From Salinisphaera orenii subsp. orenii MK-B5 (GTDB taxonomy: Bacteria; Pseudomonadota; Gammaproteobacteria; Nevskiales; Salinisphaeraceae): a stretch of 64,000 bases of DNA. Positions 42,253 through 50,160 of this stretch are shown here, piece by piece (positions within the stretch are counted from its first letter, which is position 1; the number at the start of each line of letters is the position of its first letter). Position numbers and translations under genes: made by a program. The notes below the pieces were generated by a model. The model was not told where the DNA came from. It saw nothing but the letters and a program-made list of their open reading frames with translations, and made no database searches. The DNA lies in assembly GCF_003788635.1 (NCBI RefSeq), contig NZ_AYKH01000004.1, positions 62,001 through 126,000 on the forward strand, read 5' to 3'.

Positions 42253-42279
42253 AAAAAAAGGCCGACCCGGAGGCCGGCC
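42253..42279 (-). terminator. Rho-independent terminator after pstS
   Basis: On the minus strand GGCCGGC / GTCGGCC forms a seven-base stem (one G-T pair) around a six-base loop, followed by seven T's (A run 42253-42259 on the plus strand). It lies about 40 bases beyond the stop of the PstS-like gene. Confidence 0.8.
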
Positions 42280-42317
42280 GTGGCACGGGGCATACCCCCG
42301 AAACCACCCGATAACGG

Positions 42318-43421
42318 TCAGCCGTCCTTGCTCAGCGATTGTTCGGTCACCCGTTCGCGTTCGTCCCAGTGCTTGCGCATCGCCTCCAGTTCCTCGGGCG
42401 GCAGCGACACCAGGCCGAGGGACTTCAGCATGCCGCGGTCGCTGGCCATGGCGTCGGACAGGAACAGGGTCACGTATTCGTCCATGCCGGGGACCTTGTC
42501 GATGTGATCGTTCTTGACGTAGAAGAACAGCGAGCGCGAGACCGGGTATTCACCCGAGGAGATGAGCGCGCGCTCGGGTTCCACGCCGCCGATGGTCGCG
42601 GCCTTGATCTTGTTGCGGTTCTCCTCGAGGAAGGAGTAGCCGAAGATGCCCACGGCGCTGTCGTTCTGGGCCAGCTTCTGGACGATCAGATTGTCGTTCT
42701 CGCCGGAGGGCACGTACTGGCCGTCCTGGCGGATCGTGGTGTAGGCCTCGTCGTAGCCGTCCATGTTCTCGGTGGCGTGCGCCATGACCAGTTCCTCGAA
42801 CGCGTCGCGCGTGCCGGAGGACGTCGGCGGGCCGTAGATCATGATCTCGCGATCGGGCAGCGACGAGTTGATCTCGTTCCAGCGGTCGTAGGGGTTGTCG
42901 ACCAGTTCGCCGTCCTCGGGGACCTGCGCGGCGACCGCCAGGGTGAGCTGCTCGCGGGTCAGGTCGAGGTCCGCGTTCTCTTTTTTCTGGCCCACCACGA
43001 TGCCGTCGGCGCCGACGATGATCTGGGTGATGTCCTCGACGCCGTTGTCCTGGCACATCTGCAGCTCGGAGGGCTTCATCTGGCGCGATGCGTTGGTGAT
43101 GTCCGGGGTGTCTTCGGCCAGGCCGGCGCAGAACAGCTTGAAGCCGCCGCCCGAACCCGTGGATTCGACCACCGGCGTGCGAAAATCCGTGGTGGCGCCC
43201 AATTCTTCGGCCACGTAGGCGGCGAACGGATACACCGTCGACGAGCCGACGATGCGCATCTGATCGCGCGAGAAGTCGCTGTCGGTCGCTGCGGCGTCGT
43301 CGGCGCTGCCGCCGTTCGCCGTATCCTCGTCGTTGCTCGCTCCGCAGGCGCTCAGGGCCGCGCCGGCGACGGCCAGCAGGCACAGCGAGCGCAGTAGGGC
43401 AATGGGTCGGGTCGGGGTCAT
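42318..43421 (-). CDS. PstS-family phosphate-binding lipoprotein
   Basis: A 367-residue lipoprotein: a signal peptide with lipobox LSAC (Cys at about 26), then an acidic low-complexity linker. The substrate-binding core contains MRIVGSSTVYPFAAYVAEEL, VVESTGSGGGFKLFCAG, DITNASRQMKPSEL, IVGADGIVV and GPPTSSGTRDAFEELVM. The SSTV, GSGGG and SGTR elements build the phosphate site in PstS/SphX. No pstCAB genes are adjacent, so it is a solitary or separate-cluster copy; it may work with transport genes elsewhere. Followed by a good terminator; murB lies upstream on the same strand. Confidence 0.92.
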   Translation of the reverse strand: MTPTRPIALLRSLCLLAVAGAALSACGASNDEDTANGGSADDAAATDSDFSRDQMRIVGSSTVYPFAAYVAEELGATTDFRTPVVESTGSGGGFKLFCAGLAEDTPDITNASRQMKPSELQMCQDNGVEDITQIIVGADGIVVGQKKENADLDLTREQLTLAVAAQVPEDGELVDNPYDRWNEINSSLPDREIMIYGPPTSSGTRDAFEELVMAHATENMDGYDEAYTTIRQDGQYVPSGENDNLIVQKLAQNDSAVGIFGYSFLEENRNKIKAATIGGVEPERALISSGEYPVSRSLFFYVKNDHIDKVPGMDEYVTLFLSDAMASDRGMLKSLGLVSLPPEELEAMRKHWDERERVTEQSLSKDG

Positions 43422-43476
43422 GAATACTCCAAGGGCCGGCGGCAGCCGGCGATGATCAAAGCCTCGCAGGCCGAGG

Positions 43477-44484
43477 TTACATTTTCGTTTCGGCTGCCGC
43501 CCGGGTCTCCGGCGCAATCCGCCGAACCGGGCCGAATTCGCCGATGAACGAGATCTCGGGTGTCAGCCAGTAGCCGGTCTCGGCGTGGACCGTGCGCTGG
43601 ACGTGCATGATCAGCGCGCAGACGTCGGCTGCGCTCGCCCGGCCGTGGTTGACGATGATGTTGGCGTGTCTGGGCGAGATCTGGGCGTCACCGCAGGCGA
43701 GACCCTTGAGACCGCACTCGTCGATCAGCCGGCCGGCGCCGATACCCTCGATCTTGCGGAAGATCGAGCCCGCCGAGGGTTCGCTGTCCAGCGGCGGATG
43801 GCGCTCGGCGCGCCAGCGCAGGTTCTCGTCCATGATCCGCGCGAGCATCTCCGCGGGCGCCGGCTCCAGTTCGAAGGTCGCCGACAGGACCACGTCGTCG
43901 CGGGTGTGCAGAATCGACTGGTCGTAGCCGAAATCGAAGTAGTCGACGTCCACCCGACGGCGTCGGTTGTCCGCGGTCAGCAGTTCCGCCGACTCCAGGA
44001 TCTCGCCGATGAACATGGTGCGCTCGCGCGTTGGCGCGGGCGACAGAAAGTGCAGGTTCTGCCAGAGCGCGCCGCCCACGGTCGACGGGATGCCCACATA
44101 ATGTTCGAGGCCCGAGAGGCCGTGGCCGGTCGCGGCGTCGATCAGGTCCGGATAGATCATCGCGCCGCTGGCCGCGGTCACGCAGGTGCCGCGCACGGTG
44201 ATCTCGCGGGCGTGGTTGGCGATCACCAGCCCCGGATAGCCGCGGTCGCCGATGAGGATGTTGGCGCCGCTGCCGAGCAGGAAGTGGTCCACCTCCAGGG
44301 CGCGGGCCGCGCGTACCGCGATCGCCAGCGCCTCCGGCGTGCGCGCCTCGAAATACAGCGCCGCGGGTCCGCCGATGCGAAAGCTCGTCTTCGAGGCGAG
44401 CGGGACATCACGCTTGAGTTCCCGGCCCAGACGTCGGGCCAGAGCGCGCCGCTGGGCGGGCGTGGGCGTACGGGGCTTGCGCAT
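43477..44484 (-). CDS. murB: UDP-N-acetylenolpyruvoylglucosamine reductase
   Basis: A 335-residue MurB: KTSFRIGGPAALYFEARTPE (FAD-binding entry), HFLLGSGANILIGDRGYPGL, GLSGLEHYVGIPSTVGGAL (substrate/FAD site), the serine-containing SAGSIFRKI, GLACGDAQISPRHANIIVNH and the C-terminal catalytic Glu in LTPEISFIGEFG. It reduces UDP-GlcNAc-enolpyruvate to UDP-MurNAc in peptidoglycan synthesis. Located next to pstS rather than in the mur-fts cluster. A small promoter-sized gap (55 bases) separates it from pstS downstream. Confidence 0.95.
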   Translation of the reverse strand: MRKPRTPTPAQRRALARRLGRELKRDVPLASKTSFRIGGPAALYFEARTPEALAIAVRAARALEVDHFLLGSGANILIGDRGYPGLVIANHAREITVRGTCVTAASGAMIYPDLIDAATGHGLSGLEHYVGIPSTVGGALWQNLHFLSPAPTRERTMFIGEILESAELLTADNRRRRVDVDYFDFGYDQSILHTRDDVVLSATFELEPAPAEMLARIMDENLRWRAERHPPLDSEPSAGSIFRKIEGIGAGRLIDECGLKGLACGDAQISPRHANIIVNHGRASAADVCALIMHVQRTVHAETGYWLTPEISFIGEFGPVRRIAPETRAAAETKM

Positions 44485-44609
44485 GGAACGGCGTCGTGGA
44501 AGCGGTCAGCCCGCAATATTCAGGGCGACTGTGCGCGAACACAAGCCGGCGCGGACCGGTCGGGCCGGCGCAAGCGCGCCGGTTTGGCTTAAGCTGGCGG
44601 GGCCATCCG

Positions 44610-45287
44610 TTGTCGAACGAGCCCGTCTTGCCCCAGTCGCCGCCCATCGTCGTCTTCGATCTGGACGTCACGCTCACCCGGTACGACACGTTTCTGCCCT
44701 TCGTCGTCGGCTATCTGCGCCATCAGCGTCGGCGCCGCAGTCTCGCGCTGTGGCGGCTGCCGGTCAGCCTGCTGCGCTTCTGGCGCTGGGGCGACCGCAC
44801 CTGGGTCAAGACACAGGTGCTGCGCGCCTTTCTCGGCGGCCAGCCGCGTCACCGCGTCGAATCCTGGTCCGAGCGCTTCGCCGACGAACTGCTGGCCGAT
44901 GCCATGCGCGAACAGGGCATGGTCCAGCTGCGCCGTCACCAGGCCGAGGGCGCGCGGGTGATCCTGGCCACCGCGAGTTTCGATATCTACGTGAGCAAGC
45001 TGGCCGAGCGGCTGGGCATCGACGAAGTGCTGTCGACCCGCGTGGCCTGGAATGCCCGCGGCCGGCTCGTCGGCATGGACGGCGAGAACTGCCGCGACGA
45101 CGAAAAGCTGCGCCGAGTCCGGGCGCTGCTCGGCCAGCCCGACGAGGGCACCAACGTCACCGCCTATTCCGACTCCCACGCCGACCTGCCGCTGTTGTCA
45201 TGGGCCGAGAACGGCGTCGCCGTGTGCCCGTCGAAGCGCCTGTTCCATCAGGTCGGCGGTCTGGGGCTCGAGGTGGCGCGCTGGTAG
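44610..45287 (+). CDS. HAD-superfamily IB phosphatase
   Basis: About 225 residues. PIVVFDLDVTLTRYDTFLPF is HAD motif I (DxDxT with Val where Gly is usual), VILATASFDIYVSKLAERLG is motif II, and the motif III/IV region contains CRDDEKLRRVRAL then TAYSDSHADLPLLSWAENGV. The order and the cap between motifs I and II are those of HAD-IB enzymes (phosphoserine-phosphatase-like; some are lysophospholipid phosphatases). The start is uncertain: TTG 44610 is chosen; a GTG at 44496 extends the frame through an unlikely sequence. The 3' end is overlapped by the small transporter pair. Confidence 0.82.
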   Translation: MSNEPVLPQSPPIVVFDLDVTLTRYDTFLPFVVGYLRHQRRRRSLALWRLPVSLLRFWRWGDRTWVKTQVLRAFLGGQPRHRVESWSERFADELLADAMREQGMVQLRRHQAEGARVILATASFDIYVSKLAERLGIDEVLSTRVAWNARGRLVGMDGENCRDDEKLRRVRALLGQPDEGTNVTAYSDSHADLPLLSWAENGVAVCPSKRLFHQVGGLGLEVARW

Positions 45288-45640
45288 ACCTGTCCGCGAT
45301 CCTGCTCGGCGTCGCCGTGGGCCTGGCCAGTCTGGCCCAGATCCTGCTCAAGCACGGCATGAACCGCGCGGGCGACGCGGCGTCCGGCCATATCTGGCTG
45401 CGCCCGCTGCGCCAGCCGCTGGTGCTCGCGGGCATGAGTGCCCAGGTTCTTCTGACCTGCATCTGGCTCGTCGTGCTTTCGCACGTCGACGTCGGGCTGG
45501 CGTTTCCGGTGCTCGCGCTCAGCTATGTCCTCGTGGTGGCCTACTCCGCGCTGTGGCTGGGCGAGACCGTCGGCCGCCGCCGCTGGCTGGGTGTGCTGCT
45601 GATCGTGGTCGGCGTCGGGGTTCTGGCGCGTGGCGCGTAG
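45281..45640 (+). CDS. ArnE-like small multidrug/aminoarabinose flippase-type membrane protein
   Basis: A protein of about 119 residues with four helices. GVAVGLASLAQILLKHGMN is TM1, and LSHVDVGLAFPVLALSYVLV with LGETVGRRRWLGVLLIVVG resembles ArnE (the 'vpvGiAYP.lslnfv' part). No ATG, GTG or TTG initiates the conserved TM1 in this frame; CTG at 45281, with GAGGTGG six to ten bases upstream and overlapping the HAD stop, is the best candidate. Such proteins work as heterodimers and flip undecaprenyl-linked 4-amino-4-deoxyarabinose; partner downstream. The function is inferred from the pair. Confidence 0.7.
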   Translation: MVDLSAILLGVAVGLASLAQILLKHGMNRAGDAASGHIWLRPLRQPLVLAGMSAQVLLTCIWLVVLSHVDVGLAFPVLALSYVLVVAYSALWLGETVGRRRWLGVLLIVVGVGVLARGA

Positions 45641-46046
45641 GCCCGTCGATATCGTCGGCGCCGGCCAGCTGCTGCTCGCCGTATCGCTCATGGCGGCCGG
45701 CCAACTGTTCATGCGGCGGGGCATGCTCGACTTCGGGCCCGTCGACTCGTTCGCCGACTTCGGCCGGCTGGTCCGGGGCGGGCTCGCCTCGCCCGCCAGC
45801 ATTCCGTTCGTCTGGGCCGGCATGATCGTCTACGCCGCCGCGGTCATGGTCTGGCTGCAGGTGCTCTCGCGCATGGCCCTGAGCATCGCCTTCCCGCTGA
45901 TGGGGCTGAGCTATGTGCTGGTCTATCTCGGTGCCGCCGCCTGGCCCGCCCTGGACGAGCCGCTCTCGCTGCAGCGCTTCGCGGGCACCGGGTTGATCAT
46001 GTGCGGCGTGGCGCTGGTGGCCGGCTCGGGAAGCAAAGCCTGCTAG
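45630..46046 (+). CDS. ArnF-like small membrane protein, partner of the preceding gene
   Basis: A 138-residue protein with four helices: AGQLLLAVSLMAAGQLFMRRG (TM1), WAGMIVYAAAVMVWLQVLSR (TM2), LSIAFPLMGLSYVLVYLGAA (TM3) and a final helix near FAGTGLIMCGVALVAGSG. GTG start overlaps the upstream gene by 11 bases. The size difference (119 and 138) and order match ArnE (111) and ArnF (128) of E. coli. No other arn genes are in the window, so an alternative role as a generic EamA/SMR pair is possible. Confidence 0.72.
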   Translation: MARRPVDIVGAGQLLLAVSLMAAGQLFMRRGMLDFGPVDSFADFGRLVRGGLASPASIPFVWAGMIVYAAAVMVWLQVLSRMALSIAFPLMGLSYVLVYLGAAAWPALDEPLSLQRFAGTGLIMCGVALVAGSGSKAC

Positions 46047-46058
46047 GTTCGCTCATTC

Positions 46059-46104
46059 GGGGTCTGCGCTCCAACGGTACGGAGCGTTATTCGTGTCTGA
46101 CCCC
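46059..46104. repeat. REP-like structured inverted repeat
   Basis: GGGGTC at 46059 is complementary to GACCCC ending 46104, and inside it GCTCC (46068-46072) pairs with GGAGC (46081-46085). The bipartite stem with the sequence GTGTCTGACCCC resembles repetitive extragenic palindromes associated with tyrosine transposases (RAYT). It lies between the ArnF-like gene and the distal end of the cassette array. No RAYT gene is in view. Confidence 0.55.
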
Positions 46105-46252
46105 TTATTCGCAATGTCCAATCAGAAGCCGGATATACAACCGTAACCGTTCTTCGGGCTGCCGAACATCAAATGTCGGATCTACTGCTTGCGGGAGGCG
46201 TCCATATACAATTTGTTAGCTGCGTGCATGCTAGACGCATTGTATGGAATTA

Positions 46253-47392
46253 CTATTTGACTCGCGTGTAAGTTTTTTCATCAAGGACTCGCTGGACTTG
46301 TTTCACATTTTTTGCACCTATTCGTTGGAATATTTCTTCTGCAGAATAGTCATTCGACAGGTGCCGAATAGCGCGAACCTGTTCAACAGACAATCTGCCA
46401 TCTCGACCGCAAATTTGGGCGATGGCCCAATTGTCATCTTGCCACTTCTCAGCCACCCATGGCGCTGGCAGCCCTTTCCTTGGGTGGTCTTTTAACCACT
46501 CGCTTACGATACGATCTCGATCATCGGGCATAGGAGTTACAGCCTTTGAAAGTAAACCGTTCTCACGGAGATACTTCAAACCCGATTTACCCCCGGGAAT
46601 CATGTTTAATCGTCTTTGATCGTGCCAGTGACCCTCTACTAGATATTCCTCAGTTGCGTAAAGCTTTTCTAATTCGTCGGTGATGCCCATCACCTTGTGA
46701 TGAACGTAAGAAATTCGACCGTCCAACTGCTCTTCTCGATATTTTCGATGGAACAACAGAGGACTGCCGGATTGGATAGCCCGCTTGTGTTCGGACCACC
46801 GCTTTTGCCAGCTGCGTGTAGTAACGCCTACGTAAAAATATCCATCATTCGGGTAGTTGGCTCGACCACCGAATATGTGCTGATAAAGGACATATGCTTT
46901 CTTAGGGAATCGGCTTGGAGCAAGTAGTAGCCGCGCCGGTATAGAAAATAGTTGGCTAGGCTCATTAATGCCACTTTCGTCTATCGTTATTTTCCCAGTT
47001 CTAGCGGCCTGAAGAAGAACGGGGTCAGTAACAACATCTACCGAGATCGTTGGCTCGATGACGCGCTCATTTTCAGCGAGGCTAACTCCTGATTGAAATG
47101 TATCGCCGGTTCCAACTGTACGATGGCCCGCTTTCAATCTTTGCTGTGGCGCTATAAAGCCGGGCGAATCGCCGAGAAATATGAAGCAAATTTGTGGGAT
47201 AGCTTGGCCCGGCTTGAGCCTAAATATTCCCTGCGGATTCCGAGCAACCTTTAACCACTCGCGGCCGTAATCGGATGATCGAACGAAAGCATTCAACAAA
47301 CCTTCTACTTCACGTCGTCTACGAAGTAAGCGCTTCGGGGCCAAATGCTCCCACCAAGATCGATTAATTGTCACTGCGTCTTGGGTCGCCAT
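46253..47392 (-). CDS. GIY-YIG domain protein (cassette gene)
   Basis: A 379-residue protein. Residues 167-265 form a GIY-YIG-like nuclease domain: YVLYQHIFGG, then GYFYVGVTTRSWQKRWSEHK (Tyr-Val-Gly for YIG, conserved Arg), and later EKLYATEEYLVEGHWHDQRRLN with the metal-binding Glu and following Asn. The first 160 residues and the C-terminal helical part (SVEQVRAIRHL, EEIFQRIG, possibly an HTH) are unassigned. The strong GIY-YIG layout makes a DNA-cutting role likely, but catalysis is not proved. It is the last cassette of the array; promoter-less cassettes are usually expressed from the array's Pc. Confidence 0.72.
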   Translation of the reverse strand: MATQDAVTINRSWWEHLAPKRLLRRRREVEGLLNAFVRSSDYGREWLKVARNPQGIFRLKPGQAIPQICFIFLGDSPGFIAPQQRLKAGHRTVGTGDTFQSGVSLAENERVIEPTISVDVVTDPVLLQAARTGKITIDESGINEPSQLFSIPARLLLAPSRFPKKAYVLYQHIFGGRANYPNDGYFYVGVTTRSWQKRWSEHKRAIQSGSPLLFHRKYREEQLDGRISYVHHKVMGITDELEKLYATEEYLVEGHWHDQRRLNMIPGGKSGLKYLRENGLLSKAVTPMPDDRDRIVSEWLKDHPRKGLPAPWVAEKWQDDNWAIAQICGRDGRLSVEQVRAIRHLSNDYSAEEIFQRIGAKNVKQVQRVLDEKTYTRVK

Positions 47393-47407
47393 AATTTGCC
47401 TTTAGAC

Positions 47408-47465
47408 AGCTAACGCTTTGGCTCAGCCGTCGCGTACAGCGGTCGGCTGCAACCACTAGTTAGCC
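47408..47465 (-). repeat. attC recombination site 2 (58 bp)
   Basis: On the minus strand R'' GGCTAAC (47465-47459) and R' GTTAGCT (47414-47408). Inner complementary arms GCAGCCGAC and GGCTCAGCC-type, with a short central loop, make the imperfect palindrome expected of attC. It follows the OLD-type gene, whose stop overlaps it. Confidence 0.75.
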
Positions 47466-49291
47466 AAATCATTCGCCTCACGACTCCCGGTCACGACGTG
47501 CCCCCGAATCCATTTAATTAGCTCTTCCACCGTTCGGCTATCAAAAATAACTTCATCGTACGAACGTTCGCTGAGTTGCGCCCTGAATGGGGCCCAACTA
47601 GTCACGTCCTTCGGCCCGGTGATGCCAAGGTGGTATTCGATATCGCCACCAGTCCACAGCCAGATTTTGTGTACTTTTAGTTTTTCGTGGAGTGCGGATG
47701 TCACCGAGCTTGCCCCCGCTTGCGCGCTCCACTCGCGAAGTACCGCGGCGGGCCTTTTACCGTCTGGATTCTCCTTATCCTTGCGAGGCCGGCCATTGTC
47801 ACCGATGCAAATATCGTGATCATGCTCCGCCATCTTGGCCAGTTGCCAGAGGCACTCCTGCACGTGTTCGTCGTCCTCATCTAGCAGATTGCTCTTGACT
47901 GCGTCGTTTATCGCAAAGTCAATATCGACCAAGGCACAGGCCTCTATGCCTAGCTCTCGCATAACTGCGAGCGTACCCGGGATATTGCTCGCGCCACCAG
48001 GCCCGATTATGGCTAGACTATCCTCTTCGGGACGAACCCGGCATATCGCTTCGTACACTGAGGGCAGTAGATATTGTTCGGTAGCCCCTTCAACGATGAG
48101 CGCCGCATCACTGAACAACCATTCACTGGCAGCCTCCATCCTCGCGAGTGCGTGAAGTCGTTTATCCTCCTCATCGACCCTCTTCTGCAACGCCTCCCGC
48201 GCGGTCGGCATAACGTGCGTCGTAAGACCGGCGCCTTTGCGAACGATGTGCGTCTCAGGAATGTCTTGACGACCAATCATCAACGGCGAATGCGTGGCGT
48301 ACACAACTTGATATCCATTTACCGATAGATCCTTCAGCGCTCTATTAAGTTGCAGAGTTGCCTGTGGATGGAGGTAGAGTTCTGGTTCCTCAAGGAGAAG
48401 CAGGCGACGTTGTCCCGACCCGCCCTCGCGTGTCTTTAGTTCTGAAAGATATCGAACGAGCGCCATCTGGATGCTGCGCTGCGCACCGTGGCCTAGGTCA
48501 CCGAAATCACGCGTCCCCTCCCAGCCTCTCTCCCGTACCCGGATCGTCCCCTTCGCGAACAGCTCCGATACTGTGGGTACGGGTATGTCGACGTGTAGGT
48601 CAATGCCAGGAAAGAAAGCACCAAGCGCGCGAGTCGCATCACGGTCGAATCGCGCAAGCTCTTCGGCCTTGTCGCCCCCCTCGGCGGCTAGCCGATTCTT
48701 GACTGGCTCCAAAGCTCTGGCAATCTCTACACCATGAGCCTGCTCGGTTGGGCCAGTGAATTCCTTTAGTAGTTTCCCAATTGTCGATGTCGATTTGGCT
48801 TTGCTCGCGTCTTCGGCTGCATCTTCCATCGCTCCAATCACAATTGGCTCTGGAAACAACCTCTTCAGCGCATCTGGTATCCCGCTTGGATTATCCTTCC
48901 ACTTTGTTATGGCTCCATCCGGATCGATCTCTTCTGGTACCTGCAATTTAATTCGGCTGACTGAAAGCGAAGGCTCTGCTTGAACTCTGCGCAGGTATAA
49001 TGTGCCGCCCGCAATATGGGGCTCGATCTTACTGCGGTGCCTCTTCTCTAACTGGTCGAGCACCCCGGAATCCAGGCCCTCCAGCCGTGCAGTCACGGCG
49101 ACGGGATCGCTTGGATTGTTGAACGCTGATTCCGGAAGAGAGCGCGGTGTAACGAACCAGCTTAAAGCGTCAAGAATGTTCGATTTGCCACCGTTGTTGT
49201 AGCCCACCAAAGGCGTGCAGGCGCCGAGCTGGATCTCTACGCTCCGGCATGATCTGAAGTTTTCTACTACTACATGGGACAGTCCATGCAT
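47456..49291 (-). CDS. OLD-family ATPase with TOPRIM nuclease domain (cassette gene)
   Basis: A 611-residue protein. The N-terminal ABC-like ATPase has VVVENFRSCRS, Walker A in LVGYNNGGKSNI (about 30-38), signature DFGDLGHGAQRSI (about 262-274), Walker B LLLLEEPELYLHP (about 297-309) and the H-loop YATHSPLM. The C-terminal TOPRIM domain has the Glu in ALIVEGATEQYLLP (about E401) and the acidic pair in CALVDIDFA (about D456 and D458). This is the OLD (overcoming lysogenization defect) nuclease layout, also found in Gabija GajA; no UvrD-like GajB partner is adjacent. ATG 49291 has a perfect AAGGAGG SD. The central role is probably anti-phage or DNA damage response. Confidence 0.87.
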   Translation of the reverse strand: MHGLSHVVVENFRSCRSVEIQLGACTPLVGYNNGGKSNILDALSWFVTPRSLPESAFNNPSDPVAVTARLEGLDSGVLDQLEKRHRSKIEPHIAGGTLYLRRVQAEPSLSVSRIKLQVPEEIDPDGAITKWKDNPSGIPDALKRLFPEPIVIGAMEDAAEDASKAKSTSTIGKLLKEFTGPTEQAHGVEIARALEPVKNRLAAEGGDKAEELARFDRDATRALGAFFPGIDLHVDIPVPTVSELFAKGTIRVRERGWEGTRDFGDLGHGAQRSIQMALVRYLSELKTREGGSGQRRLLLLEEPELYLHPQATLQLNRALKDLSVNGYQVVYATHSPLMIGRQDIPETHIVRKGAGLTTHVMPTAREALQKRVDEEDKRLHALARMEAASEWLFSDAALIVEGATEQYLLPSVYEAICRVRPEEDSLAIIGPGGASNIPGTLAVMRELGIEACALVDIDFAINDAVKSNLLDEDDEHVQECLWQLAKMAEHDHDICIGDNGRPRKDKENPDGKRPAAVLREWSAQAGASSVTSALHEKLKVHKIWLWTGGDIEYHLGITGPKDVTSWAPFRAQLSERSYDEVIFDSRTVEELIKWIRGHVVTGSREANDLAN

Positions 49292-49348
49292 CAGTGCCTC
49301 CTTGGGGTGTACGCGAACGTGCCCGTTTGTAAGAGATCTCACCGTCGG

Positions 49349-49451
49349 AGCTAACGCCTGAGCTCAGTTGCCGCCGGAGCAGCCGAAGGTTGCGGAGGGA
49401 ACCCAAAGCGCGGCAGCGCTTTGGGCGGTCAACTGCAGCTTATCGTTAGGC
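49349..49451 (-). repeat. attC recombination site 1 (103 bp)
   Basis: R'' GCCTAAC (49451-49445) and R' GTTAGCT (49355-49349) on the minus strand. The arms AGCTGCAGTTG and CAACTGAGCTCAGG pair with few mismatches, and the centre holds CCCAAAGCGC/GCGCTTTGGG. This is the long, structured form of attC and the clearest of the three sites. Confidence 0.85.
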
Positions 49452-50104
49452 TATTTGCCTTTATCCGATACTTCTTCTAGGTAACGCCTATAAGGCTTCA
49501 TCAAAGCTCTAAAATAAAGATCCAGCAACCAATTGCTCCTGATTGATTCGAACATCAGCCGCCCGAGTACGCCAGGTATAAGTTCCGCGTCTGTTCTGAT
49601 TTTGGTCACTACCCCAGGCTGTCTAAATTCGGGCAGCAATTGGTTCGGCCGGCTGCTAAGCAGCGCACGGACAACGAATTCTTCACTCGGATTAATGTAC
49701 TCGAAAGTGAGTTTAAGCGACTGATTTTGATCGACTATCATTGTATTAAGCGCTCTATCAGCGCCTGGGGCCGTTTCTACCACATCCACGGCTAAGATTC
49801 GCGCTTCATCGCCTACAATAGAAACGTCGATTTGCCCTTCATAGAGCGGCTCTGTACCAGTATTAACTATACGTATATCAGACGTATAAACCGTCGGTAG
49901 CACTCGACCGTGAACTCGGATTTCGACTATTTCGGAAATGGACGAGTCGACTTCGATCAGCCGGGCGGTGCGGCTTGAGAAAATGCTCAATTCAGAGCGA
50001 GGGTCGTTTCTTCGACTGATCAGCCAACCGAAGATGCCCGATAAAATTGCTCCCGCGATGGCTCCGGAAACAGCAAAGATCCCGTTTATAAACTCTGGTT
50101 TCAT
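49451..50104 (-). CDS. hypothetical membrane-anchored protein (cassette gene)
   Basis: A 217-residue protein: one N-terminal membrane helix (FAVSGAIAGAILSGIFGWLI) with the SRRNDPRSEL juxtamembrane segment, then a beta-rich extracytoplasmic or cytoplasmic domain (IRVHGRVLPTVYTSDIRIVN, GQIDVSIVG, LKLTFEYINPSEEFVVRAL) with an immunoglobulin-like strand spacing, and a basic C-terminal tail. No family recognised. It lies in its own cassette between attC3 and attC1, low GC, in the same orientation as its neighbours. Confidence 0.68.
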   Translation of the reverse strand: MKPEFINGIFAVSGAIAGAILSGIFGWLISRRNDPRSELSIFSSRTARLIEVDSSISEIVEIRVHGRVLPTVYTSDIRIVNTGTEPLYEGQIDVSIVGDEARILAVDVVETAPGADRALNTMIVDQNQSLKLTFEYINPSEEFVVRALLSSRPNQLLPEFRQPGVVTKIRTDAELIPGVLGRLMFESIRSNWLLDLYFRALMKPYRRYLEEVSDKGK

Positions 50105-50112
50105 TTACTTTC

Positions 50113-50160
50113 GCCTAACGTCGCATTCAGCGGCTTGTCCGCTGGAATGCATTGTTATGC
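50113..50160 (-). repeat. attC recombination site 3 (48 bp)
   Basis: R'' GCATAAC (50160-50154) and R' GTTAGGC (50119-50113) on the minus strand; arms AATGCATTCCAGCGG and CCGCTGAATGCG pair around a very short loop. It overlaps the last codons of the Mrr-type gene. Confidence 0.8.

Noticed and set aside
47456-49291. OLD-type gene as part of a Gabija system
   Set aside because: The ATPase-TOPRIM layout fits GajA, but no UvrD-like GajB gene follows; the flanks are attC sites.
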